Program-made: the position numbers and the translations under genes
The notes under the pieces: generated by a model
What the model saw: the letters and a program-made list of their open reading frames with translations, nothing else
Databases searched by the model: none
Told to the model about the DNA's origin: nothing
Shown: positions 1-10,900 of the stretch, piece by piece
Layout: every line of letters begins with the position of its first letter
Numbering within the stretch: the first letter of the stretch is position 1
Source: Lactifluus volemus
Lineage: Eukaryota; Basidiomycota; Agaricomycetes; Russulales; Russulaceae
Reading direction: 5' to 3'
Assembly: GCA_022376515.1 (NCBI GenBank)
Contig: WTXI01000267.1
Span: forward strand, 1-49,362
Length of the DNA: 49,362 nt

Positions 1-339
1 TCCCTTTCCCCTCCCACCCCTCCCTCACAACCACATTATGCGCGCCCGGCCCTCTGTTGGCAGCTAACATGCTTTTGGCCAACCTAATTTTGGATGATTC
101 CGTGTCGCGCCATCACCTGCTCCATGCCGTCCATAGCACACCACTGCCATTGGTGAGTCTAGCCTGAATTAAGCCTAGGTTAATTTCTCTGATTTTGTTG
201 CCCACCTCGCCGTCAATTTAATTGAGCAGGATATTTTTTTGTGCCGCACCCATGCCGGTGCCTTCAATTTATTTTTTGAATTTTGGGGTTCACCTGTGAG
301 GCATTCTTAAACGTCAGTTTGATATTCTTGGCAACAAAA
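1..339. other. Sequence upstream of the hAT gene, no gene seen
   Basis: No coding stretch is supported here. It should contain the left end of the hAT element and the transposase promoter, but I could not identify a terminal inverted repeat or an 8-bp target duplication with confidence. Confidence 0.4.
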
Positions 340-3300
340 ATGCCCCGACCCCGCTTGAAGAAAGTCACCGTGACGATGGTAAGCAATCCCTCTTCCGCAA
401 ATGTCTGTGGTTGATGTAGTTGACATTAGAGCCCACCCGAACCAATCACCGCCTAAACGACCCACTCGAAAGCGGTGTGCAACCAAAAAACTGATTGAAG
501 ATTCAACTAGGGACATTCCTTCGACCCCTCACCATGACAGCCCACAGCAGCGGCAGGATCCTGTGGCTCTCGAATTGGAGCAACCCGTAGTACTAACGGA
601 TGACCCCATTGTCGCTCATCATGTTACTGAGGCAGTAGCATCACCTCCACTGCCAGCGGGCCCTTTGCGTGATGAAGACGCAAATCCCTTCCTTACTTCT
701 GTATACACACCAACACATGCTCTAACTCGCAATCTTGTGGCTCCATCAACAGAGGAGCAATTTTTTTGCTGTTACACCATCGACTCCATCTCAGCCTCCG
801 GACTCCGAACATGCTAGACAAGAAAGTCTCCGTCGGAGTGTTGTGTTTCGTCGTCATCGTCATGACGTTTCTGGAAAATGGACCCTCTGGCAATCAACAC
901 CGGCATTCAGCCAAGGACGTTTGGACATTCTTCGAAGTTCACAACCGAGATAATAGTAAGAATAGTTGTTTATTTTGCAAGTAAGTCTCTTGTAGTACTG
1001 TATTTGTGTTCCATGCCTTTAATAAGGTCCTTAGACAGCAGATCGAAGCTGGCAATCGCAAGAAGCCCACACTATATAGCAATGGCACTGGCACTGGTGT
1101 CATGCGCGTCATCTCTACGACCATCATCTTGACTTATGGGTACCTGCCTGCGACAAGTTGAACATCTCTATCACAGCTAAAGAAGCACAAGCACGGGTTG
1201 CAGAATATCGACAACGCCATGGGCAGACATGCCCTACTGATATGACACAACCTGAGACAAGGCGAAAATTCTCATCAAGGCTTTTGTAGATGCTATTATG
1301 GAGTTTATAGTTGCGGATGATCAGTGGGTACCACCGATTTTTTTCTATCGCTTGTCACTTGCTAAACACGAACATCTAGAGTATCAATGTTATTGAGTCC
1401 CCTCAGCTCCGTGCAATATTTCTGATGCTTCGTGATGACCTACAAGATAAAGATATCCCACATCGTACTACTATTCGTAATCGCATACTTGAAGTGTGGG
1501 ATACATACCTTGAGACTCTCGCAAATGAAATGCAGGTGAATTTACGATTTAATATATATGTGGCTCTGAGGTTCATGGTCTGAAAAATACTCTAGGGGTC
1601 ACTAGGCAAGGTCTCGTTCACAAGTGACATCTGGACAGACCTAAATAGGGTGCCATTTATGGCCGTGACGGCGCATTGGATCGAGTCAAACACACAGGAC
1701 ACCGCTCATGGTCCCCAGCATATTCTCAAACTACGGGCTGACCTGATTGGATTCCTGCGTATCCCTGGGCGGCATGATGGTGAGCATCTTGCTCATGCCT
1801 TCATAGCTGTTCTCGATCGAGTTGCTATATCATGGAAAGTGAGTTATCTCTTCTATCTCTTTCAAGTCACATTTTTAGTTCATATACTGATTTAATTTAT
1901 ATCAGATTGGCTGGATCACTCTAGATAATGCCAGTAACAATGACACGTTCCTATATCACTTAGATATAATTCTAACAGAACGAAGGATTGAATTTGATCG
2001 AAGTCTTCAGCGGATACGGTTTGATATATCATTTCTATTGTGGCATCTCGCTAACTACTTTGGGAAAGGTGCTTCCCACACATCGTCAATCTCACGTGTA
2101 AAGCTATTCTTGCTGCTATTACAAATATGGATTTTGCCACCGATAACGCTGCCTATTATGAACCTCATAGTGGTTCATCTGATCGAGACCCTATTGCGAC
2201 TCTCCGAACGCTTATCCGAGTTGTATGACACTTATATTTTGCAAATATCATCTGATTAGTAAGTTCATTTACAGATACGAGCTTCATCTATCCGCCGCCA
2301 GTACTTTTCACGCGTGCTGAAGACCCTTGAGCAAGATGATCTTCAGCTTCTTCGAGACATGGATGTGCGCTGGTCATCAACATTGCTCATGATAGAACGG
2401 GCACTTATTCTTCGAACTGTATGGTTTACATTCAGTTCTCTTTATCATACAGTATATCTAAATGACCCTAGGCTGTTGACAAATTTCTAGCACTTCGTGA
2501 CATGGAGGAGCTACGGAAGTATAGACTTAGTGTCAGTGATTGGGATATGCTTGAGGTTTTCCGAAAGGTTCTCTCAGTGAGTGAACAATTGTTCTTGTTA
2601 CAGTTGTTATTGATATAAAATACTATAGATACCACATGCATTCCAGCAACGCCTATCTGGAGAGTCAACCCCCACATTATGTGATGCAATTCCAGCCTTT
2701 GAGGCCATGAAGATCAAATGGCAGATCCAGAAGGATAAGATACCGAGTGTCAGCCGAATTATTGATAAGGGACTGGATAAGTTAGAAGAGTATCGCGCGA
2801 GAGCTGAGATGGTTCCCGCATACATACTTGCGATGGGTGAGGACACAAGCATAAGTATCTTATCTTATCGCTGATGTAATGGCTAGTCATCAATCCGCAT
2901 TACAAGCTGCGTTGGTTTCACCAACATGTACCTGAGAAAGTGGACGATGTGAAGGAGTTGTTTATTGAGACGGTATTTCTTATCACTGTTGTTTGTTTTA
3001 TCTGGTGACTAATACGCAGTAAATTAGTTGCGAAAGTATCACAAGGATGGAGTCAACGCGCCATCTCAGCCTCAACATACTCAGACTCCATTGGAAATGA
3101 GCGATACGGAATGGGCTAACGATGTTCTTGGTCTCACTATGGATCCCTTCCCCACACAATGGAGTTTGCACTCAGAAGTTGAGGCATACCTCCTTGAGCC
3201 CCAATTTTTCACGAAGACACTCACTTATTGGCAGGTTAGCTGAATTCTACTTCTAAGTCATATGCCTACACAACCACATTTTTTGTTTCACAGGAGAATC

Positions 3301-3621
3301 AGCTTCGTTTCCCCACCATCTTCGCTCTTGCCATGGACATCTTACCTATTCAGGCTTTCAGCGGTCCCATGTGAACGCGTTTTTTCTTCAGCAGGCGAGA
3401 CAACAACAAAACGGCGCAATAATATCAACCCCGAACTCATGGAGGCTCTTCAGATGCTCAAGTTTGCACTGAAGAAGGGACATAGCATAGACTTTACAAA
3501 GGGAACTTCGAAAGCTGCTGAAATCAGTGAGCTAGAGGCAGCTGCAAACGAGGAGGTTTCAGTTCCGGAGGACATATTGGCCTTTATTACATCACTGGAG
3601 TCATCTACGGACTTAGAGTAG
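340..3621 (+). pseudogene. hAT-family transposase gene, multi-exon, frameshifted
   Basis: A DNA transposase of the hAT superfamily (cut and paste, RNase H-like fold with an inserted helical domain). A start at 340 (MPRPRLKK) runs into a splice donor near 380. A BED-type zinc finger follows: KDVWTFFEVH, then CLFC near 970, an intron, then HLYDHH near 1110. The motif FTSDIWTD near 1625 should carry the first catalytic Asp and WITLDNASNND near 1920 the second. CFPHIVNL lies near 2070. The C-terminal hAT dimerisation motif SAVPCERVFSS lies near 3360-3390, and the frame closes at 3621. About ten short introns separate the exons. The frame breaks before HLYDHH (about 1108), probably near 1280, and just before the dimerisation motif (about 3350), so I call it a decayed copy. 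The family call is very safe; the exact exon list is less so. Confidence 0.85.
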
Positions 3622-4139
3622 TAGTTGAAACTACAAAATTGGATCATCGTGATACTGTGGAAGCCATCAAGCTTTCAAGTTGAAGTGACGCGTCACCTCC
3701 TCAGCTGGCCACACAGACGACTCACTCCCTTCCACTACAGCTCCTCCTTAGAGGTGCCGCCTTCTCACAACAACATTCCCTACCACGCTGTGACCCTAGT
3801 GTCCCAATCTGAACTGAAACCTCATTGACACTGCTATCAAATCTCTCTGCGGAATATGGAAATCCTATGATATTCCCCCAGTATTTCTGACCAAGACTTA
3901 TTTGATGACATGGTAATGTCGATACTATCAACTTCAATGCATAATATCCTTCCCATTAATGGTTCCTCTAATTCAAGTATTTTCACTGGATACACACAAC
4001 AACTCCCCTCACTGCCGATCACTCCTCCATATCTACTGATTACCACCTCCTCATCTCCTGTTGCCACACCCATGGTCTCTCTCGCACCATGACTCACATC
4101 AACCCCCTGCTGGCCCATTGTTCCTTGCCGGGACTCCCT
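3622..4139. other. hAT 3' flank, no gene seen
   Basis: This non-coding stretch follows the transposase stop and probably contains the right end of the hAT element. I see no convincing inverted repeat matching the left flank and no supported open frame. Confidence 0.35.
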
Positions 4140-5231
4140 CAACGCAGGTGGGCACACCGATTCGTGGCATGGTCGCCCGCCATGCTGTTGGAATGAACAG
4201 CACACCAAGGAGAAACATCTAGCCCCACCCGCTTTCTGTCGTCCTCGTCCGCAAAAAACACATATAGAACTAGAACTCCCGGAAGTGGAGGCTCCAGTAG
4301 CAGGGCCAGCTCAAATACGGACTCTGAGCCTCTCGACTTTCCATCGTAAGTAGCCCCCCCTCTCTCTGGGATTAATTTCACCCATCGTCCTCTTTTCCTC
4401 AGGAGCCCTGCCAAACTGGCAACTCCAAAAAACAGAGGGGGGACATTCACTCTTCTCTGAGTCTCACCCCAACGCATTCACGCGCCGCCCTTGCCACGTC
4501 CCGTCCAACGCACAATCCCAATCCCCTCCCCTCCTCCGATGTGGATGCAGACCGCCTCTTGCTCCCCGCCTCCTCCGCAGCTGGCCTGTCCGCTGCGCCT
4601 GCTCAGGCGACAGAAGATGAGCCCGACGAGTTGTCTCGAAGTTCCGGACACTCAACGATACGACTGTTACGCGATTTCAACGACAAACTGTTTCAAAAAC
4701 CATTGGCAATGTGCCTTCCTCACCACTCACCCCGTCGCCATGCGAGTCCCCTGCTGAAGCAGTTGTTTAGTTACCACATCACTAACTCCTACCCGTACTC
4801 GACCTCGCCCAGCTGGCCTTAGCCTCCGCCTGCTTTCGCTTAGCCCAGTAAAGTTCAAATCGGTCCCCGATGGTGAACTTTCCACACCCGCGCCTACGTC
4901 CACTCCTTCCAAATCGTCTGGTCTAAAGTCCCTCACCCTAACTTCATCTCCCAACTTGATCTCATCCCCTCCGCTCTGTTGTTGCTCCTCCGGCCCATCC
5001 CATTTCATCTGCTCCCTTTTTCGTCGGGCTTCGCTGACTGATATCGCCTTCTTGGGCTTCTCGGACCCATTTGAGTTGCCTAAAAAGCGTAGCAATATCT
5101 TTTACAAGCCATCCTTTCATGGCCTTCCAACGCCAGAGCTCACGCTTACCACTGACCGTCGCACCTCGACTGGGTCTGACAGTTACTGGGGCCAACCTTC
5201 TTCCATCACCCCACGAATAGCACTTTGTCTA

Positions 5232-5855
5232 TCAATCACAAGCTGCTTTTGTCGCTCGTATTTCGGAACTCGAGGGGCACTCTCTTCCCATACGGAATCC
5301 CGCCCCATTTCCGTCACCGCTTCTGATGCCTCTTCGAGCGCCTTCGAGTCGAGTGACGGGACACTTCACCCCGTCACTGACCTCAAAGCCGAGTGGGATG
5401 AACTGAAGCTCACGGGCTACCTCCTCCCTGCTACGCTCCACCACTTCTTGCGCGGCCTGAAAATCCGCCTTGGTGGTTGCAAGCTCTGCTTGCAAACTCA
5501 CCACGGCAGCTTCCCTCTCCTCGGCGACGCGAAGGGCGGCACATTTCCCCATCTCGATCAAACCTAGGCGTTCGCGTGCGGTCCATGCCTCACGACGCTC
5601 GGTATCAACGCGGAAAGCAAGCGAACTGCGATCCGTACAATTACTACACCCACGCACGTTTGCAACCGCCCCGCCGCCCACGGGACATCGGAAATTTGAC
5701 AACTTATGCAGCAAATGCGCACACTCGCTGGCCCCGACGCGTCCGTCGCATTTACGAATCTCTCCCATGCAGCATGCGCGTCCCTCTCGACGGCCTTCGC
5801 TTCGTCTTCTTCTGTTTCTTCGTCGACGCAGCAATTGGCACAGACAGAATGTCAC
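5232..5855 (-). pseudogene. Coiled-coil coding remnant, unknown protein
   Basis: The minus strand is open for 207 codons. Its middle part has heptad-like composition rich in Ala, Glu, Arg and Gln, for example EEREAAVVSLQAEL, as expected of a coiled coil. The N-terminal third is Arg-rich and does not look like a natural protein start. A further protein-like segment downstream at about 5195-4850 needs a frame change near 5090. I do not recognise the family and treat this as a fragment rather than a working gene. Antisense frames are also open, so even the strand is not certain. Confidence 0.35.
5379..5408 (+). repeat. Imperfect direct repeat, copy 1
   Basis: About 30 bases, from CTGACCTCAA to GATGAACTGAAG, recur with few differences 0.7 kb downstream near 6091-6121. 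The plus strand reads DLKAEWDELK here and DLNAKWDELK at the second copy. Confidence 0.5.
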
Positions 5856-6090
5856 GAACAGGGCGTCCTCGCTCTAATGCAAGCGCGAGGTATCGTGCGC
5901 GAGCAAGTATGCCTACTCGACCCCAAGTCACCCGAACCCCTCGCGCCGAGCGATGGCGATGGCAACAGCAACAATGCCGACAGTGACGACGCGGAACCGG
6001 ATCCGGGAAAGTCCAAGTTCAAGTGGTTCCTTTTCGGCGTGCGTCATCTCTTCGCTTCCCTCTCTTGCACCCGTCTGTCTCTCGGTCATC

Positions 6091-6121
6091 TCTGACCTCA
6101 ATGCCAAGTGGGACGAACTGA
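6091..6121 (+). repeat. Imperfect direct repeat, copy 2
   Basis: Second copy of the repeat seen at 5379-5408. It is followed within 20 bases by a shared GGCACACTTCACC-like stretch, and the first copy is preceded by a similar ACACTTCACC. This suggests a scrambled duplication. Confidence 0.5.
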
Positions 6122-6127
6122 AACGCG

Positions 6128-6260
6128 ATATCAATGGCACACTTCACCATGTAGGGGTCTCGCAGGTAGGGTCAGGGTACAGTTGCCTCTACCCTGGCCA
6201 AACCCTTACCCGCAGAGTGCGTTTCACGCACCCGTGCCTGCGGGTAAGTGGTCAGATGTC
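6128..6260. repeat. GGGTA/TACCC inverted-repeat island
   Basis: The segment has short GGGTA-type and TACCC-type words in opposed orientation (AGGTAGGGTCAGGGTAC near 6163 against CTACCCTGG and CTTACCCGC near 6190-6215, then GCGGGTAAG near 6240). Such subterminal repeats are common in non-autonomous hAT-type elements. No target duplication was established. Confidence 0.35.
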
Positions 6261-7289
6261 ACAACTGACTCACTGACCTTGACTTCAGCCGAAACCAGAA
6301 AGTCAACCAACGCCCACACTTGCCCTAACCGGTTGCCCTTACCCTCGTCACTGCCGCGGCTGCCAACTGTGTGCTTAAGGGGGGTTGTTCGTACCAGCGC
6401 CGCCACCGACACCAAACTTGGCAGAACATCTGACTCTCGCTCTGTGTTTTTTTTTTGCCCTTTTTACTTTTTTTTTCTGGCTATTGTGTTTCAGCACATG
6501 GCACTGATTTATGTTTAGTCTCCCCCTAAGTTTGTACTTGTCGACCCGCAATTCCCGAAGCATGCAGACGCTGTAAGGTCAGCCGCGGCCGTGTTGCTGA
6601 CCACAGGCTCGCAACCACGTTTTCGTGCCACGTCCTGCCCCTCCCGACTGCTACCACCCACCGCCTCAAACACCCGGGGCTGTTCACACCGCATCAGGGT
6701 CGCTGGTGTCAGCTTGTGCGGGTATCGCCGTCGCGATCATTCGAACGCCTGACACCAGCGACTGGTGCTATCATGTGGCGTCCCCCCGAAACCATCGTCC
6801 GGACTCGCTCGGACTCGCCCCCGAAAATCGCGGTAAGCGTCCCTGGAATTAAAAACGGGACTTAAGAGTCGAGAATGAAGAGAACGAGTTGAGAAGAAGG
6901 GGAATGGGGCAAAATCTGACTTGGATTTCGAGATCATCGTTACGATCGTGCTGGAGGGGTCTCTCGAGCATTGGAGGAGCGTTGGGCATCTGGGGGGCTT
7001 CCCTGTCAGGTGTTTTCAGGTGCGTTACCCCCACTGTTTCTTTGTTCACTGGTGATACGAATTTGTTGCTTATAGGATTCGGAATTCTTCCCTCGTCCTC
7101 GACACTACCCTCCCTGCACACCCACTCCACCTCGTCTGCGTCTGCGTCCGCGCCTTTGCCCATCCCATCCCACCAACGTCCCCATCCATGCCTCTCGTCC
7201 CTCTGCCTTGACTTTCCTCTCAGGCAGGTGACCCAGACTTCAACAACCATGCAGTCCAAGCTCACAGTTTCTCGGAGTCCGAGGGACAC

Positions 7290-7294
7290 GGCTG
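7290..7294. repeat. Target-site duplication GGCTG, left copy
   Basis: The five bases immediately before the 5' LTR, GGCTG, are repeated exactly after the 3' LTR at 12849-12853. A 5-bp duplication is the expected product of a Ty1/copia integrase. Confidence 0.95.
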
Positions 7295-7843
7295 TGTTGT
7301 AATATCGATTACGACGTCAGGGGGACCGCCGCCGATATCGAAAACGAGCGAGCTGACGCGAGCGACGGGGAAGACGCTCCAAGCGTCTAGAAACACGGTC
7401 TGGACGTGTTTCACCCCGATTTTGTTTCTATGCTCTTGTATTGTTTGATTTATCTCATTGTGGCTTTGTTTCTTTAAGTTTTATTTAATTCTCGCAGTCT
7501 CGAAGCATCGAGAACGATGCCAAAAGAATAGTCGCGTTTATCGTGATCTATTCGGGTTTCCTTTTTCGAATTGTAGCAAGCGCGACTTCGCGCGATGACC
7601 CTCGCGGTCATATGTCTCAGTCTTGTTTTATTTTCGATCGTTTATTCGTTTGCTTACTGTTCCTAAGATTCTAAGATTCTCTTCTTGTTCTCCACTTTTA
7701 AATAGTCTTAAAAACAAATTATCAGAATGTATTAAATACGGGCAAAATGCCCCTCAAAATGTAACGAAGTTTGTCCTCCCCGTTCCGTTCCCTCTCGTCC
7801 CGCGTCCTCGAAAACCCTTCGATTTGACCCATACCTGTTGTCA
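7295..7843 (+). repeat. 5' LTR of the copia element
   Basis: This 549-bp repeat begins TG and ends CA. It matches 12300-12848 throughout as far as I can read. As the 5' copy it would drive transcription of the element. No TATA box or transcription start was assigned. Confidence 0.95.
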
Positions 7844-7857
7844 GGTTATGGGCCCTG
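7844..7857 (+). promoter_or_regulatory. Primer binding site, half-initiator-tRNA type
   Basis: The internal region starts right after the LTR with GGTTATGGGCCCTG. This is complementary to the anticodon arm of initiator tRNA-Met (its ATG is the complement of the CAU anticodon), not to the tRNA 3' end. The Drosophila copia element is known to prime from such a tRNA half-molecule, so the same mode is inferred here. Confidence 0.8.
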
Positions 7858-7919
7858 ACGCTGCTCATCTCTAAAAACATAAATCATCCACTACTCATCT
7901 TATTAAACTGGAGTCAACC

Positions 7920-10900
7920 ATGAGTGAGGAAAACAAACTCACCATCATCAAGTTAATCGAGGACGGGTCGAACTGGGTAACGTATCGCGATCGCATGATA
8001 TGGGCGGTCGATTCTCGAAGATGGCGAGACCATCTTACTCACGACGCCATGACCACGCCATATATAACGGCAGGCGTTGTCGGTGGTCTCGATCCAATCA
8101 CGCGTTGGGAGAACGATGAAGCCGGTATCAAACAATTGATCGCTTCATCGGTGCCTGACACTGTATTCAATCACATCAAAGGCCACGTACACGCAAAGGA
8201 TGTTTGGGACGAGCTGAGAAAATTATTCGAAGCACGTACCAAAGCATTGCTTACGGAGCTAAGCCGAAAGCTTCACAGCGTGCGCTGTGATGAGGATGAC
8301 GATGTACGTGTGCATTTTAATAAAATGGCTAACTTGCGCCAGCAGCTTGCGTCGATGGGGAAGACGATCACAGACGAAGAATATGCTTCGATCTTGATGG
8401 GATCGCTCCCCGATTCGTACGACGGCATCATGGGATCGATATCTGCCGCGTCAGATATTAGCGAAAAAGACGTTTCGGCCGCGACAGTAATTCGGCAAGC
8501 CCAAGACGAATACAATAGGCGTATCATCAAGAAGGGGAACATCCCCATGGATGAATCTTTCGCAGTCGCAATCCAGAGGCAAAACCAAAAGCGCAAAAAA
8601 CGCGACATCGAATGTTTCAATTGCAAAAAACGCGGTCATGTAAAAGCTGACTGCTGGGCTAAAGGTGGCGGCAAAGAAGGCCAAGGACCCAAAAATCGCG
8701 AAGCCAAAGTCGGGGCAGCATCAGCAGAGGCCCAGCACGAAGAAATCGAGGCCTGGATGGCCATACAAGAAGTCGAATCGCTCGACGATCTAAGCGATGG
8801 AACGGAGGGGGAGTGGACTGTAATTGATGAAGATGAGGACACGGTATCAGCTATGATATCTGATCCACGTACCTCAAGCGAAGTCGAGCTCTACGACTCG
8901 GGAGCGTCTCGACATATGTCCCCCCACAGAGACAAGTTCATTTCTTATCGTCCCATCGAACCGCGCGCTATAAAAACAGCTGATAAGCGACTGTGTTATG
9001 CCATAGGAGCTGGGGACTTACAAATCGATGTGCCAAACGGAGCAGCGACCTCGAATGTGCTGCTAAAAGACGCCCTCCATGCACCAGACATTGGGGTCAC
9101 CATAGTGTCTGTTAGCCGAATTGCCCAAGCTGGTAAAACGGTATCATTCACTGGTGATTATTGTGAGATAAAAAATAAGAAAGGAGATGTCATTGGATGC
9201 ATACCGAAAAACTCCAATGGGCTATACAGAGTGCAACACGACGAGTCGAACGCTGCGGAGGTAGTCGAAAAAGTGAGTCTTCCCACGCTCCATCGACGGC
9301 TTGGTCATACTTCAGTCGACGCAATCCGTTCGCTCATCCGTCACCATGCCATCGAGGGCGTGGAATTAATCGAAGACACCTCACCATTTCATTGCGATTC
9401 GTGTGAACATGCCAAGAATACTCGCAAACCGATTAAGAGCGAACGGACTGGCGGCCAAACAAGCGCGTTCGGTGAGGAAATTCATTCCGATCTCTGGGGT
9501 CCCTCAAGAACTACCACCCTCGGAGGATGCCTATACTATGTAACGTTTACAGACGATTTTACTCGATACACCAAGGTCGAGATACTCAAGAAGAAGAGCG
9601 ACGTTCTCGCGGCTTACAAGGCGTACGCGGCCTGGGCGCAAACACAACACGGTGCCAAAATCAAGCGATTACGATCCGATCGAGGAGGCGAATACACGGG
9701 AAACCAATTTACGAAGTTCCTGCAAGAGCAAGGAACTGAACGAAGGCTTACAACTCATGACACTCCTCAACACAATGGAGTTGCAGAAGCCCTAAATAGG
9801 AGACTCATGGAAAGGGTACGTGCTATGCTTCATCAGTCAGGTCTCCCAGAATATCTCTGGGGAGAGACACTGCAACATGCTGTCTGGCTGAAAAACAGAA
9901 GCTCAACCCGCGTGCTGGGCGATGTCACCCCATTGGAGCGCCTGACAGGCATTAAACCGAACATATCGGGCGTGCCCGAATGGGGGCAGCCCGTATGGGT
10001 CCACATCTTCAAGGGGTCGAAATTGGAAGCACGCGGGGTAAAAGCACGGTGGGTGGGATACGACAAAGAGTCTCCTCACGCACATAGGATTTATTGGCCC
10101 GAGAGAAGCAAAACGTCCGTCGAACGCGACGTAAAATTCATTACCCACGCTATCACCGTGTACGCGCCTTCGCAGACCCAGCCTGGACAAGCCGCGGGCG
10201 TCGTTCCTCAGCAACAAGCCGTACCAGCAGCACCAGCCCCTCCTCCTCCGGGACCTCCGGGACCTCTGCCAGCTGATCAAATTCCATTGCCGCCATCGCC
10301 CAAGACACCTGAAGATCAAGCCGAAGAATCAGGAGACCAACCACCGCCATTTACTCCTCCTTCAGCGTTAACGCCACTTCCATCCGCTGCCTTATCGATG
10401 CCATCGATTACGCCTCCAGCCGCGCCTCGAAAAGGCAAGGGGAAGATATCTGCGTTATCGGCACCACCTCAACCCACGCGTAAATCGACACGCGAACCGA
10501 AACCCTCAGAATATATCAAGCGGCTAATGGCTGGAGAAGGCACCACTGGGGGCAGCAGTAACATCTCATCTATGATTAAATGGATGCATCCTAACATACA
10601 AGAGGCATATGAGAAATATGTCTCATCCCCAGATCAATCTTTCGATGATGACCCCAGTGCTTCTGCCGTCGAGTTCGCATACGGCGCCGAACTCGAATCC
10701 GCTGCCGCCGCTGCCGTTTTCGAAACCGAAGGCGACCCTAAGACGCTACGTGAAGCGCAAGCGCGACCCGATTGGCCTCTTTGGAAAGAGGCAATGGATC
10801 GCGAAATCGCGACCCTCGAACACGCAGGAACATGGGAAACGGTCCCGCGACCTCAAAATAAGAACATCGTCAGCTCAAAATGGGTCTATCGTATCAAAAA

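Larger units (their letters stand above)
4140..7289. other. Decayed region with coding remnants on both strands
   Basis: Several protein-like segments occur here, but no single intact gene. On the plus strand, a Ser/Gly-rich segment near 4260-4350 meets a good donor and acceptor (about 4349-4402). On the minus strand, about 5095-4850 reads as a charged segment (KPKKAISVSEARRKREQMKW) and about 5610-5400 as a strong coiled coil (VVSLQAELATTKADFQAAQE). A frame change is needed near 5090 to connect the minus-strand parts. I do not recognise the family. It may be an old retroelement or a broken host gene. Confidence 0.4.

Noticed and set aside
7623..7874. Open frame in the 5' LTR, repeated at 12628-12873
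   Set aside because: It lies wholly within LTR sequence apart from its last codons and has no protein-like pattern.
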